DNA from: Alphaproteobacteria bacterium | GTDB taxonomy: Bacteria > Pseudomonadota > Alphaproteobacteria > Kiloniellales > DSM-21159 | Direction of reading: 5' to 3' | Length of the DNA stretch: 64,000 nucleotides | Assembly (NCBI GenBank): GCA_030433005.1 | Contig: JAUILQ010000006.1 | Span: 62,001 to 126,000 of the forward strand | Shown: piece after piece, positions 17,803 through 26,468 of the stretch | Layout: every line of letters begins with the position of its first letter | How positions within the stretch are numbered: the first letter of the stretch is position 1 | Made by a program: the position numbers and the translations under genes | Notes under the pieces: generated by a model | Told to the model about the DNA's origin: nothing | Database searches by the model: none | The model's input: the letters and a program-made list of their open reading frames with translations, nothing else

Positions 17803-17929
17803 GCGCTCCGCCGGGCAGCCCGCCGCCGGCCGCTCGGCCAGCCGCCCCGGCCGGAATCCCCTGGACGCCCCCCGGGTTGTTGGGCCACCATCCTGGTCAC
17901 GAAAGTGCAACAGGCGAGGGGAACGGCCA

Positions 17930-18286
17930 ATGGGTCAGCTGCTCAGTCTGCAGGACTTCGTGCCGCCCTCCGGCGGCGGCCGCAAGCAGCCGAAGCCCAC
18001 CTACTTCACGCGCTCGGAGCTGAACCAGCTGCTGTCGGTCTACAGCCGCCGGGTCGCCAGCGGCGAGTGGCGCGACTACGCCATCGACCACCAGGCCGGC
18101 ACGGCGATCTTCTCGATCTTCCGCCATACCCACGAACGGCCGCTCTTCGCGGTTGCCAAGCGCGTCGGCGGCGCAGCCAAGAGCGGGGAGTTCCTGCTGT
18201 TCAGCCAGGGCCAGCGTCTCGCCCGGGCGAAGACCCTGGGCGAGGTGCTCAAGACCTTCGAGCGCAAGCTCAAGGTCGTCTCCTGA
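17930..18286 (+). CDS. DUF2794 protein
   Basis: A 118-residue soluble protein of the DUF2794 family, found almost only in alphaproteobacteria. Typical sequence: FTRSELNQLLSVYSRRVASGEWRDYAID, AIFSIFRHTHERPLFAVAKR and a C-terminal LGEVLKTFERKLKVV. The function is unknown. The ATG is preceded by GAGGGGA. A clear terminator follows the stop, so the gene ends its transcription unit. Confidence 0.88.
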   Translation: MGQLLSLQDFVPPSGGGRKQPKPTYFTRSELNQLLSVYSRRVASGEWRDYAIDHQAGTAIFSIFRHTHERPLFAVAKRVGGAAKSGEFLLFSQGQRLARAKTLGEVLKTFERKLKVVS

Positions 18287-18293
18287 AGTCGGC

Positions 18294-18314
18294 AGGGCCT
18301 CGCGGCCCTTTTTT
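18294..18314 (+). terminator. Rho-independent terminator after DUF2794 gene
   Basis: GGGCC and GGCCC pair around a TCGC loop and are followed by six T residues. It starts eight bases after the stop codon. This is the clearest intrinsic terminator in the window. Confidence 0.8.
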
Positions 18315-18376
18315 AGTGTCCGGCGCGCCCTGGCGGCCCGAATGCCCCTGCGGGCCTGTTTTCCCCTGCCCTGGCC

Positions 18377-18748
18377 TCAGGGGCTCTCCTCGAGCTCGAA
18401 GCGCTCGGCGACCGAGGCCTCGGCGAGGCCGGAGCGCAGGCACAGCATGATCAGCCGGGCGTCGGTGCCCTGCGGCGCCTCCAGCGCGAGCGCGAGTCGC
18501 CGCTCCTGCGCAGAGGCCGCCTCCGGCCCGCTCGCCCCGGCGAAGTCCTCCGGACCGACAAGGCAGTAGGCGACCAGCGCCGCGGCCTCGTCGATCGCCG
18601 CCGCGTCGGGACGCGGCCCGATCAGCCGCAGCACGGTCAGCTTCACCGCGTCGGAGAGCAGTTGGGGGTGCAGGCCGTGGCCGCGCAGCGCCCGGTCGAG
18701 GCGCTGGCGCTCGCGCGAGGGCCCGAACAGAGACCAGATCGAGAGCAT
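18377..18748 (-). CDS. Hypothetical protein, 123 aa
   Basis: A small soluble protein, mostly alpha-helical by composition, with a motif-like stretch AVKLTVLRLIGPRPDAAAIDEAAALVAYCLVGPEDF. No family recognised. It lies 20 bases downstream of the PAS_5 gene on the same strand and probably shares its transcript. The ATG was picked as the first in-frame start after the PAS_5 stop. Confidence 0.65.
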   Translation of the reverse strand: MLSIWSLFGPSRERQRLDRALRGHGLHPQLLSDAVKLTVLRLIGPRPDAAAIDEAAALVAYCLVGPEDFAGASGPEAASAQERRLALALEAPQGTDARLIMLCLRSGLAEASVAERFELEESP

Positions 18749-18768
18749 GGGATGCCGGCGCGCGGGCG

Positions 18769-19401
18769 TCACTCGGGCCGATCTGCCGGCGGATCCCGCT
18801 CGTCCTGCCGCTCCGTCGGCAGGATCGCCACAAGGACGCGCGTCACGGTCTCGTCTCGGCGCAGCGGCAGGACCAGCCGGTGCCAGGCGGTCATGCGCAC
18901 GTCGATCGGCGGGGTGTGGGTGCTGAACAGCGGCACCGGGCGGCGCAGCACGGCCCGGTAGTTGACCAGGAAGAAGTAGCGCAGCGGCGTCTCGATTTCG
19001 CTGAGCCGGCGGCCGGTCCACTCCCAGCGCGCCCGCGCCGCGGTCAGCGAGCCGTGGATGCGGTACTGGAAATCGCTGCCGCCTTCGACGACGTCGAGCA
19101 GCGAGAGATGCCCCAGCGCCGGGCGCAGCGTGAAGGGATCGACGACCTCGATCGACGGCGCGAAACTCTCGGCCCGCGCCTCCTCCCACCAGTCCAGCAG
19201 GAACCCGAGCAGCGGCTCCGGCAGGGTCTTGCGGGTCGGGTGCCAGAGCAGGGCGGGCGGCGGGCTGCCGAGCTCGGCCATCATGGCGTCGCAGGCCCGC
19301 AGATCGCCGTCGGCCAGGCGCGCGGCGCAATCCCACAACGAGGCGTCGTCCCACTTCAAGGCGAACGGACTGGGACTTCGGCTCTGCGGGAAAGCGGACA
19401 T
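18769..19401 (-). CDS. PAS_5-like domain protein
   Basis: A 210-residue protein with the layout of the PAS_5 family, common in Rhodospirillales. A W-rich N-terminus is followed by the core: LGHLSLLDVVEGGSDFQYRIHGS, then RWEWTGRRLSEIE, FLVNYRAVLRRPVPLF and the AWHRLVLPLRRD beta strands. Such proteins are presumed single-domain sensors without a catalytic output. The start was placed at the ATG before SAFPQS; an AT-rich stretch (19455-19560) upstream probably holds the promoter. Confidence 0.75.
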   Translation of the reverse strand: MSAFPQSRSPSPFALKWDDASLWDCAARLADGDLRACDAMMAELGSPPPALLWHPTRKTLPEPLLGFLLDWWEEARAESFAPSIEVVDPFTLRPALGHLSLLDVVEGGSDFQYRIHGSLTAARARWEWTGRRLSEIETPLRYFFLVNYRAVLRRPVPLFSTHTPPIDVRMTAWHRLVLPLRRDETVTRVLVAILPTERQDERDPPADRPE

Positions 19402-19604
19402 ATGACGATCCCCACGCCGCTCATGATCGACCCCTGGCGGCTCCGGTCGGCCAGCCTTGATCCGGCGATATATCTGTCGTTTGTAAACCGCCGCCGAGAG
19501 TATGACCCAAATTTCGGTGACGAGAAGCACCTGTTACAAAATACACGCGAAGCGCGTGGCCTGGCGCGGGCCTTCTCGACGCTGGCGCACGTCGCCTCGG
19601 CAGG

Positions 19605-20438
19605 TCAGCCGGCCACCGCCACGCGGCGCAGCAGGCCCCGGGCGGCGGCCGGCGCCCGCTCCTTGCAGCCGTTGATCATGTAGACGAAGACCTCGCGCGG
19701 GCCGGCGGCTTCGTCGCCGGGCCCGGCCTCTCGTCCGTCCGGCGGCTCGGCGAGCAGCTCCAGGTCGAGCCGCGTCTCGCCGCTGGCCCAGCGCCGGGCC
19801 CGCTCGGCCCAGCGCTCCAGAGCGGCAGCGCCGTAGCCCTCGGCCTCGGCCTCGCGCGCATCCTGCAGGCGGAGATAGACGAAAGGCGCGGTGACGTCGG
19901 CGATCAGCGGGTAGCCCGGCTTGTCGGCGACCACCGCCGCGATGCCGCGCGCGCGCAGCAGGGCCACGAACGTGGGGTCGCGGAAGCTGTCGTGGCGCAC
20001 CTCGACGACGTGTCGCAGCGGCCGGCCCTCGCGCTCCGCCGGCAGGAGGTCGAGAAAGGCGGCGAAGTCGTCGGGATCGTAGGCCTTGGTCGCGGCGAAC
20101 TGCCAGTTGATCGGGCCCAGCTTCTCGCCCAGCTCGAGCAGGCCGGACCCGAGGAAGCGCTCGATCGAGTCTCCGGCCCCGGCCAGCAGCTTGCGGTTCG
20201 TGGCGTAGCGCGGCCCCTTCAGCGAGAAGACGAAGCCCTCAGGGGTCTCGTCGTGCCAGCGCCGGAAGCTCGCCGGCTTCTGCGAGCCGTAGAAGGTGCC
20301 GTTGATCTCGATCGTGGTGACCTGGCGGCTGGCGTACTCGAGCTCGCGCTTCTGCGCCAGGCCCTCGGGATAGAAGGTACCGCCGCGCCAGGGCTCGTAG
20401 ACCCAGCCGCCGATGCCGACGCGGATCGCGCCGCTCAT
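19605..20438 (-). CDS. DUF72 (YecE-like) protein
   Basis: A 277-residue DUF72 protein, a TIM-barrel-like family of unknown activity. Family signatures: VGIGGWVYEPWRGGTFYPEG, TTIEINGTFYGSQKPASFRRW, FVFSLKGPRYATNRK, GPINWQFAATK and the C-terminal YMINGCKERAPAAA. It is the last gene of a set of three coupled by four-base overlaps (DUF763, ArsC/YffB-like, DUF72). Confidence 0.9.
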   Translation of the reverse strand: MSGAIRVGIGGWVYEPWRGGTFYPEGLAQKRELEYASRQVTTIEINGTFYGSQKPASFRRWHDETPEGFVFSLKGPRYATNRKLLAGAGDSIERFLGSGLLELGEKLGPINWQFAATKAYDPDDFAAFLDLLPAEREGRPLRHVVEVRHDSFRDPTFVALLRARGIAAVVADKPGYPLIADVTAPFVYLRLQDAREAEAEGYGAAALERWAERARRWASGETRLDLELLAEPPDGREAGPGDEAAGPREVFVYMINGCKERAPAAARGLLRRVAVAG

Positions 20439-20797
20439 GCCGCGCCCTTGCCGAAGAACTCGGCGTAGCGCTCGGCCTTGTAGCCGACCAGCAGGCGGCC
20501 GTCGCCGGCCTCCAGGACCGGTCGCTTGATCATCGCCGGCTGGGAGAGCATCAGCGCCACCGCGCGGTCGGCGTCGAGGTCCTGCCTGGCTTCGTCCGGC
20601 AGCTTGCGGAAGGTCGTGCCGGCCCGGTTGAGCAGCACCTCCCAGCCGAGGGCCTCGACCCAGCCGCGCAGGGTCGACCGCTCGATCCCGGCAGCCCTGT
20701 AGTCGTGGAAGGCGTAGTCGATGCCGGCCTCGTCGAGCCAGCGGCGCGCCTTCTTCATCGTGTCGCAGTTCTTGATGCCATAGATCGTGACGGTCAT
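20435..20797 (-). CDS. ArsC/Spx-family reductase-like protein (YffB type)
   Basis: A 120-residue thioredoxin-fold protein. The N-terminus VTIYGIKNCDTMKKARRWLDE carries the single active-site cysteine of the YffB/ArsC family. FHDYRAAGIERSTLRGW and SQPAMIKRPVLEAGDGRLLVGY are also family features. YffB-like members are not proven arsenate reductases and may use glutathione in thiol chemistry. Overlaps DUF763 upstream and DUF72 downstream by four bases each. Confidence 0.9.
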   Translation of the reverse strand: MTVTIYGIKNCDTMKKARRWLDEAGIDYAFHDYRAAGIERSTLRGWVEALGWEVLLNRAGTTFRKLPDEARQDLDADRAVALMLSQPAMIKRPVLEAGDGRLLVGYKAERYAEFFGKGAA

Positions 20798-22095
20798 GCG
20801 GTCCCTCCGCTGCCTCCGTGCTGTTGATTGCCCTGCCCTCCCGGCGCCGGTTCCCAGCCGAACACGCTGCGCCCGCCGTAGGCGTGGGACAGCCGCCGCT
20901 CCTCGGCGAGGTGGGCGGCCAGGCAGGGGCCCTCGGCGACCGCCTCGAGGCGCCGCGCCTGGGCGTCCAGGCGGCGGATCGCGGCCAGCTCCTCCTCGCG
21001 GCCCAGACGGGCGTTGCGCACCGCCGTCTTGAGCGTCGCGATGGTGTGGTCGTAGACGCGCGTCGGCACCGGGAAGGGCTGGCGGTCCTTGCCGCCGTGG
21101 GCCAGCGAGAAGCGCGCCGGATCGGAGAAGCGGCAGGGCGTGCCGTGCAGCACCTCGGCGACCAGCGCCAGCGAGCGGACGGTGCGCGCGCCGACGCCGG
21201 GGACCAGCAGCAGCTCGGCGAAGTCGCGTGGCCCCTGCTCGGCGGCGGCGGCCAGGGCTCCGTGCAGCCGGCGCAGCACGACGTCGCCGCTCCTTACCTC
21301 GTGGCGCTCTGGCATCGCGAGATGCGGCAGCACGGGCTGGACCTCGGGACGCGCCGGCGGCCTGCGCTCCGGCTCGATCCGCGCCAGCTCGCGCGCGACG
21401 CCGTCGGGGCCGAGGCCGCCGAGCAGCTCGAGCTGCCGCCCGCGCGAGGCGGCGGCCCGGCGATCGGCGAGATTGACGATCTCGCCCTGTGCGTGGCCCT
21501 CGATGGCCGCGTGCGGCTGGTCGACGAAGCTGGTCATGCCCTCGGAAAGCCAGTGGTAGCGCCGGGCCTGGCGGCGCTCGCCGCTCATGCCCTGCTGGAC
21601 GACCACCCAGCGGCCCTCGTCGGTGACGACGAAGCCGTGCAGGTAGAGCTCGAAGCCGTCCTGGACGGCGGCGCTGTCGACCTTGGCGACCAGCCGGCTG
21701 GCCTGTGCCAGCGCCGCGCCGTCGAGGCCGACCCGCTCGCCGACCGCCGCCAGCTCGGCCGGGGTCGCCCGCGAGTGGCGGCCGCGGCCGCCGCAGACGT
21801 GCACGCCGAGCTCGCCGGCGAGCGGCGCCAGGCCGCGCTTGAGCGCGCCGAGCACCGAGGTGGTGATCCCGGAGGAGTGCCAGTCCATGCCCATGACGGC
21901 ACCGAAGGACTGGAACCAGAAGGGATGGGCGAGACGGCGCAGCAGCTCGTCGCGGCCATACTCCAGCACGATCGCCTCGACCATCACGGCGCCCAGGCGG
22001 GTCATGCGCCGGCCCAGCCAGGCCGGCACGCGCCCGCCGTGCAGCGGCAGGTCGGCGCTGCCCGCGCGCCGCGCGCCCGCTCCGCCCCCCGTCAC
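20794..22095 (-). CDS. DUF763 protein
   Basis: A 433-residue member of the DUF763 family. Typical segments: ADLPLHGGRVPAWLGRRMTRLG, DWHSSGITTSVLGALKRGL, VCGGRGRHSR, HWLSEGMTSFVDQPHAAI and an HhH-like LLLVPGVGARTVRSLALVAEVLHG. The helix-hairpin-helix stretch suggests nucleic acid contact, but no function is established. The GTG start at 22095 was preferred because GGGAG precedes it and the family sequence starts shortly after. Confidence 0.85.
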   Translation of the reverse strand: MTGGGAGARRAGSADLPLHGGRVPAWLGRRMTRLGAVMVEAIVLEYGRDELLRRLAHPFWFQSFGAVMGMDWHSSGITTSVLGALKRGLAPLAGELGVHVCGGRGRHSRATPAELAAVGERVGLDGAALAQASRLVAKVDSAAVQDGFELYLHGFVVTDEGRWVVVQQGMSGERRQARRYHWLSEGMTSFVDQPHAAIEGHAQGEIVNLADRRAAASRGRQLELLGGLGPDGVARELARIEPERRPPARPEVQPVLPHLAMPERHEVRSGDVVLRRLHGALAAAAEQGPRDFAELLLVPGVGARTVRSLALVAEVLHGTPCRFSDPARFSLAHGGKDRQPFPVPTRVYDHTIATLKTAVRNARLGREEELAAIRRLDAQARRLEAVAEGPCLAAHLAEERRLSHAYGGRSVFGWEPAPGGQGNQQHGGSGGTA

Positions 22096-22286
22096 GCCTG
22101 CACTCCCGAGCCCGCCATCGCCTCGCCGTCGTTCCCGCAAGCGGTGTTCCGCAAGTGTTCCAGCATAGGCCGCGGGCCCCGAGGCCGCCAGGGGAATGAT
22201 CGCCGCTTCGTGATGCCGGGTCCCGGGCGGCCGTCTCGAAAAGCCGGCCGCGGCCGCCTATCTTCGCAGGCGGAAGGAGAGAACCC

Positions 22287-22736
22287 ATGGCCGACTACCG
22301 CAAGACCGACGAGGCCGTCGCGGCGCTGACCCCGGAGCAGTACCGCGTCACCCAGCAGAACGGCACCGAGTATCCGGGCACCGGCGCGTACCTGCACAAC
22401 AAGGAGCCGGGCATCTACGTCGACGTGGTCTCGGGCGAGCCGCTGTTCGCCTCGTCCGACAAGTACGAGTCGGGCTGCGGCTGGCCGAGCTTCACCAAGC
22501 CGATCGAGCCGGCCAACGTCGCCGAGCTCAGCGACTCCAGCCACGGCATGATCCGCACCGAGGTGCGCTCGACGCACGGCGACAGCCACCTCGGCCACGT
22601 CTTCCCGGACGGCCCGCGCGACCGCGGCGGCCTGCGCTACTGCATCAACTCCGCCTCGCTGCGCTTCGTCCACCGCGACGCCATGGAGGCCGAGGGCTAC
22701 GGCGCCTATCTCGACCAGGTCGAAGAGCTGACGTGA
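22287..22736 (+). CDS. msrB: Peptide methionine-R-sulfoxide reductase MsrB
   Basis: A 149-residue enzyme repairing methionine-R-sulfoxide. [26 protein letters not shown] and GHVFPDGP are present. The catalytic cysteine is Cys119 in [11 protein letters not shown]. The CxxC pairs that bind zinc in many MsrB proteins are absent ([19 protein letters not shown]), so this is the zinc-free form. It is immediately followed by msrA. Confidence 0.95.
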   Translation: MADYRKTDEAVAALTPEQYRVTQQNGTEYPGTGAYLHNKEPGIYVDVVSGEPLFASSDKYESGCGWPSFTKPIEPANVAELSDSSHGMIRTEVRSTHGDSHLGHVFPDGPRDRGGLRYCINSASLRFVHRDAMEAEGYGAYLDQVEELT

Positions 22737-22747
22737 AGGAGGAAGCG

Positions 22748-23263
22748 ATGAGCGAGGAAAAGGCCATTCTGGCCGGCGGCTGCTTCTGGGGCATGCAGGA
22801 CCTGATCCGCAAGCAGCCCGGCGTGCTGGCGACCCGCGTCGGCTACACCGGCGGCGAGGTGCCGAATGCCACCTACCGCAACCACGGCAACCACGCCGAG
22901 GCGATCGAGATCCTCTTCGACCCCGAGCGCATCGGCTTCCGCCGGCTGCTGGAGTTCTTCTTCCAGATCCACGACCCGACCACGAAGAACCGCCAGGGCA
23001 ACGACGTCGGCCCGAGCTACCGCTCGGCGATCTTCTACCTGAGCGAGGAGCAGCGTCGGGTCGCCGAGGACACCATCGCCGACGTCGAGGCCTCGGGCCT
23101 GTGGCCCGGCCAGGTGGTGACCGAGGTGGCGCCGGCCGGCGACTTCTGGGAAGCCGAGCCGGAGCACCAGGACTACCTGGAGCGCTATCCCCAGGGCTAC
23201 ACCTGCCACTTCGTCCGGCCCGGCTGGGTGCTGCCGGCGCGCGAGAAGGCCCGGGCCGGGTGA
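22748..23263 (+). CDS. msrA: Peptide methionine-S-sulfoxide reductase MsrA
   Basis: A 171-residue enzyme for the S epimer of methionine sulfoxide. The catalytic motif GGCFWGMQ has its cysteine at residue 12. VGYTGG and [12 protein letters not shown] are typical. The start was set at the ATG at 22748 because AAGGAGGA lies just upstream; an in-frame GTG at 22733 overlaps msrB but is less likely. Together with msrB it forms an oxidative-damage repair pair. Confidence 0.95.
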   Translation: MSEEKAILAGGCFWGMQDLIRKQPGVLATRVGYTGGEVPNATYRNHGNHAEAIEILFDPERIGFRRLLEFFFQIHDPTTKNRQGNDVGPSYRSAIFYLSEEQRRVAEDTIADVEASGLWPGQVVTEVAPAGDFWEAEPEHQDYLERYPQGYTCHFVRPGWVLPAREKARAG

Positions 23264-23276
23264 GCGGCAGCCCGCG

Positions 23277-23672
23277 ATGACCGTCCGGGTCGTCCGCCTG
23301 GGCAGCCCGCGTCACGCCGACGAGGGCCTGCGCATCGGCACGGTGCGCCGTCCGCCGCGCGGCGTGCCCAAGGAGCGCTTCGCCGCCGACGACTGGTACG
23401 ACCTCTGGTACCCCGAGCTCTCGCCGAGCGCCGAACTGGTCAAGCAGGCGCTGGCCGCCGAGAGCGAGAAGGAGTGGCAGGCCTTCGTGCGCGCCTTCCG
23501 CAAGGAGATGGATGCACCGGCGGCCCGCCACACCCTCGACCTGCTCGCCGCTCTCTCGCAGCGCGCCGACTTCTCGGTCGGCTGCTACTGCGAGGAGGAG
23601 GCGCGCTGCCACCGCTCGGTGCTGCGCGCCCTGCTCGACGAGCGCGGTGCATCCTTCGCAGCGGAGCCCTGA
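23277..23672 (+). CDS. DUF488 family protein
   Basis: A 131-residue DUF488-type protein. Conserved segments are RVVRLGSPR near the N-terminus, WYDLWYPELSPSAELV in the middle, and the C-terminal SVGCYCEEEARCHRSVLRALL with its cysteine cluster. Function unknown. It starts 13 bases after msrA, so it is likely in the same operon. Its last 88 bases overlap tail-to-tail with the end of the MFS gene on the other strand. Confidence 0.85.
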   Translation: MTVRVVRLGSPRHADEGLRIGTVRRPPRGVPKERFAADDWYDLWYPELSPSAELVKQALAAESEKEWQAFVRAFRKEMDAPAARHTLDLLAALSQRADFSVGCYCEEEARCHRSVLRALLDERGASFAAEP

Positions 23673-24874
23673 TTCGCTTCTGCGTCAGGCGAGCGCCGGC
23701 CGCCGGCGGCGAGGCGCACCAGCGCCCAGGCCGCCAGCGTGCCGCAGATCGCGGCGAGGCCTAGGAAGAAGCCGGGATCGCCGAACAGCGCGATCGCCGA
23801 GGCGGCAACCAGCGGCCCGACCACCGAGCCGCAGCCGTAGAGCAGCACCAGGGTCGAGCCGGCGGCGACCCGCTTGGACTGCGGCACGCGATCGTTGGTG
23901 ATGGCGTTGCCCAGCGAGTAGAGCGGCAGCGCCAGGGCGCCGAAACCGGCGGCGGCGGCGATGTGGGCGTGGGCCTGGGCGGCCGGGACGCTGCTGGCGT
24001 AGAGCGCGGCGAGCGTCGCGGCGGCGGTCGTCGCCAGGATCACGAAGCGGCGCGGAAGCCAGTCGGAGAGCCGGCCGAGCGGCCACTGCGCGAGGCCGCC
24101 GGCCAGCGTCATGGCGGTCATGAAGACCGCGACCTCGGTCGTCGAGAGTCCGGCGCCGGTGGCGTAGGCCGCGCCCATGCCGCCGTAGGCGCCGAACACC
24201 AGCCCGGCGCCGAGCGCGACCACGACGCCGAGCGGCGAGGCAGCGAAGAGCTCGCGCAGGCCGAAACGCTCGGGCGTGTCGGGCTCGGGGCTCGGGCGCA
24301 CGCTCAGCACCATCGGCAGCACGGCCAGCGAGACCAGGATCGAGGCGACCAGGAACAGCGGCAGGCCGCCCGGCTCGCCGAGCGAGACGACCAGCTGGCC
24401 GCCGGCGACGCTGAGCAGCAGCACCATGTTGTAGAGCGCGATCACCGAGCCGCGGCTGACGTTTTCCGAGCGGCCGTTCAGCCAGGACTCCGAGACGATG
24501 TAGATGCCCGCCAGGCAGAAGCCGGTGACCAGGCGCATGGCGCCCCAGACCGCCGGCTCGACGACCAGGCCGTGGACCAGGACGGCGACCGAGGCGGCAG
24601 CGGCGAAGGCGGCGTAGCAGCGCACGTGGCCGATCCGGCGGATCAGCTGCGGCGTGCCGAAGGAGCTGGCGATGAAGCCGGCGTAGTAGCCGGCCATGAC
24701 GGCGCCGGTGACCAGCGCGCCGAAGCCCTCCTGCGTGGCGCGCATGCCGAGCAGCGTGCCCTGCAGGCCGTTGCCGAACATCAGCAGGGCGATGCTGGCG
24801 AAGATCGGCCAGGACGCCGAGACGGCGCGGGCCGCCGCGCGCGCCGGCGGCTGCCTGACGAAGTGCTGCTCCAA
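23585..24874 (-). CDS. MFS transporter
   Basis: A 429-residue major facilitator with about twelve membrane helices. The MFS loop motif is relaxed (IRRIGHVRCYAAF); LVTGFCLAGIYIVSESWLNGR and the second-half GRLSDWLPRRFVILAT are visible. A polar C-terminal tail of about 45 residues follows the last helix. The TTG start at 24874 is supported by GGAGG five bases before it; longer in-frame versions add only Arg/Pro-rich sequence. Substrate unknown. It is divergent from the 2OG oxygenase pair. Confidence 0.85.
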   Translation of the reverse strand: MEQHFVRQPPARAAARAVSASWPIFASIALLMFGNGLQGTLLGMRATQEGFGALVTGAVMAGYYAGFIASSFGTPQLIRRIGHVRCYAAFAAAASVAVLVHGLVVEPAVWGAMRLVTGFCLAGIYIVSESWLNGRSENVSRGSVIALYNMVLLLSVAGGQLVVSLGEPGGLPLFLVASILVSLAVLPMVLSVRPSPEPDTPERFGLRELFAASPLGVVVALGAGLVFGAYGGMGAAYATGAGLSTTEVAVFMTAMTLAGGLAQWPLGRLSDWLPRRFVILATTAAATLAALYASSVPAAQAHAHIAAAAGFGALALPLYSLGNAITNDRVPQSKRVAAGSTLVLLYGCGSVVGPLVAASAIALFGDPGFFLGLAAICGTLAAWALVRLAAGGRRSPDAEANQGSAAKDAPRSSSRARSTERWQRASSSQ

Positions 24875-24980
24875 GGGGGCCTCCGGGAACTGGCGCGCCC
24901 GCCGCGCCGGCGGCGGGCCCTGACCGGAGCAACGGCCGGCGCCGGCCGCTGTTCCGCGACGCGGAGCATCGCGCCGCCGG

Positions 24981-24994
24981 CTGATCTGGATCAA
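24981..24994. promoter_or_regulatory. FNR/FixK-type palindrome, imperfect
   Basis: CTGATCTGGATCAA matches TTGAT-N4-ATCAA except for the first base. It lies in the divergent region, about 107 bases before the MFS start and 68 before the first oxygenase. Confidence 0.4.
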
Positions 24995-25061
24995 GGCCCC
25001 CTGCGAAGGCGCCGCGGCAAGCTCGCCCGCATTCTCCGGGGGATTCTTGCGGACCCAATCG

Positions 25062-25682
25062 ATGAGCCTGATCGACCTTCAGACCGTCGCGGCGACACCG
25101 GTCGTCGCCGCGCCCTTTCCGCATTTCGTCGCCGGCCCGGTGCTGGGCGAGGCCGCGATCGAGGCGGTCAACCGCGACTTCCCGGCGATCCGCCGGCCGG
25201 GTCTTTTCCCGCTCGCCGAGCTGCCGGTGCGCGGCGCCTTCGCGCGGCTGGTCGAGGCGATCCGCGACCCGCGCCTGGAGGGCCTGCTGGCGCGCAAGTT
25301 CGACGCGCCGATCGAGGGCAAGCCGCTCATGGTCACGGTGCGCGGCCACTGCCAGGCCAAGGACGGCCGCATCCACAACGACAGCGCCAGCAAGCTGGTC
25401 ACCTGCCTGCTCTACCTCAACGAGGCCTGGGACGAGGACGGCGGCCGCCTGCGCCTGCTCAACGGTCCCGACGACCTCGACGACGCGGTCGCCGAGGTGC
25501 CGCCGACCGCCGGCACGCTGGTCGCCTTCCGGCGCACCGAGAATTCCTTCCACGGCCACAAGCCCTTCGTCGGCGCGCGCCGCTATGTCATGTTCAACTG
25601 GCTGACCGACCGGGCGGCCTATCGGCGCGAAGTCTCGCGCCACCGTCTTTCCGCCAAGCTCAAGCGGGTGTTCGCGCGATGA
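25062..25682 (+). CDS. 2OG-Fe(II) oxygenase, first of two
   Basis: A 206-residue dioxygenase-type double-stranded beta-helix protein. The iron ligands are His105-x-Asp107 in GRIHNDSASK and His164 in NSFHGHKPF, with a 2-oxoglutarate Arg in GARRYVMFNW. The family hydroxylates prolines or other residues and small molecules; the substrate here is unknown. ATG at 25062 was chosen; an in-frame TTG at 25047 has a G-rich sequence upstream and would add five residues. Coupled by ATGA to the second oxygenase. Confidence 0.85.
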   Translation: MSLIDLQTVAATPVVAAPFPHFVAGPVLGEAAIEAVNRDFPAIRRPGLFPLAELPVRGAFARLVEAIRDPRLEGLLARKFDAPIEGKPLMVTVRGHCQAKDGRIHNDSASKLVTCLLYLNEAWDEDGGRLRLLNGPDDLDDAVAEVPPTAGTLVAFRRTENSFHGHKPFVGARRYVMFNWLTDRAAYRREVSRHRLSAKLKRVFAR

Positions 25683-26398
25683 CCGACCTCGAGACCAGGC
25701 CCCGTTCTGCCGTCGAGGGCCCCGAGGGCCCTGACGCCGAGGGCCTTGCCCACGCCGGCGACCCGGCGGCCGCGGCGGCGCACCGACGGCGGTTGCTCGC
25801 CTCGCTGGCTGCGGCCGAGCAGGCCGAGACGCCCTACCGCCACTGGCTGCTCGCCAACCTGCTCAGCGAGGACGTCTGCGACGACCTCGCGATGCTGCCG
25901 CTGCCCGAGCCCGAGGCAGAGACCTTCGACGGCCGGCGCGAGACCAACAACCAGACCCGCGTCTTCCTCGATCCGGCCTTCTGCGCCGGCCACCCCGCCT
26001 CGGCCGCCACCGTCGCCCTGTTCAAGGACCCGGCCGTCGTCGCTGGCCTGAGCCGGACCTGCGGCGTCGACCTGACGCCGGGGCTGCTGCGCATCGAGTA
26101 CACCCGCGACCGCGACGGATTCTGGCTGGAGCCGCACACCGACATCCGGGCCAAGCTCTTCACGCTGCTGATCTATCTCAGCGACGACCCGGCCCTCGCC
26201 GACGCCGGCACCGACATCTACGACGCCGGCAAGCGGCGCGTTAAGACCGCGCCCTACGGCCGCAACCTGGGCCTGATCTTCGTGCCCGGCGACGACACCT
26301 GGCACGGCTTCGAGCCGCGCCCGATCCGCGGCCTGCGCCGCTCGCTGATCGTCAACTACGTGACCCCCGACTGGCGCTCGGTGCACGAGCTGGCCTGA
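25679..26398 (+). CDS. 2OG-Fe(II) oxygenase, second of two
   Basis: A 239-residue oxygenase with a disordered N-terminus of about 35 residues. Iron ligands are His153-x-Asp155 in LEPHTDIRAKL and His209 in DTWHGFEPRP, with Arg nearby in GLRRSLIVNYV. It is not a close copy of its neighbour: the spacing between ligands is similar but the flanking sequence differs. The four-base overlap suggests coordinated synthesis and perhaps consecutive action on one substrate. Confidence 0.85.
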   Translation: MTDLETRPRSAVEGPEGPDAEGLAHAGDPAAAAAHRRRLLASLAAAEQAETPYRHWLLANLLSEDVCDDLAMLPLPEPEAETFDGRRETNNQTRVFLDPAFCAGHPASAATVALFKDPAVVAGLSRTCGVDLTPGLLRIEYTRDRDGFWLEPHTDIRAKLFTLLIYLSDDPALADAGTDIYDAGKRRVKTAPYGRNLGLIFVPGDDTWHGFEPRPIRGLRRSLIVNYVTPDWRSVHELA

Positions 26399-26468
26399 AG
26401 CCGCTGCCCGCAACGGCCGAGCGGAGAGGACCCGGCCGGCCGCGCCGGTCGGCCGTGCCGGACCCGGC

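Noticed and set aside
20435-20797. Arsenate resistance gene
   Set aside because: The protein is ArsC-fold but of the YffB type, without ars genes nearby, so arsenate reduction is not supported.
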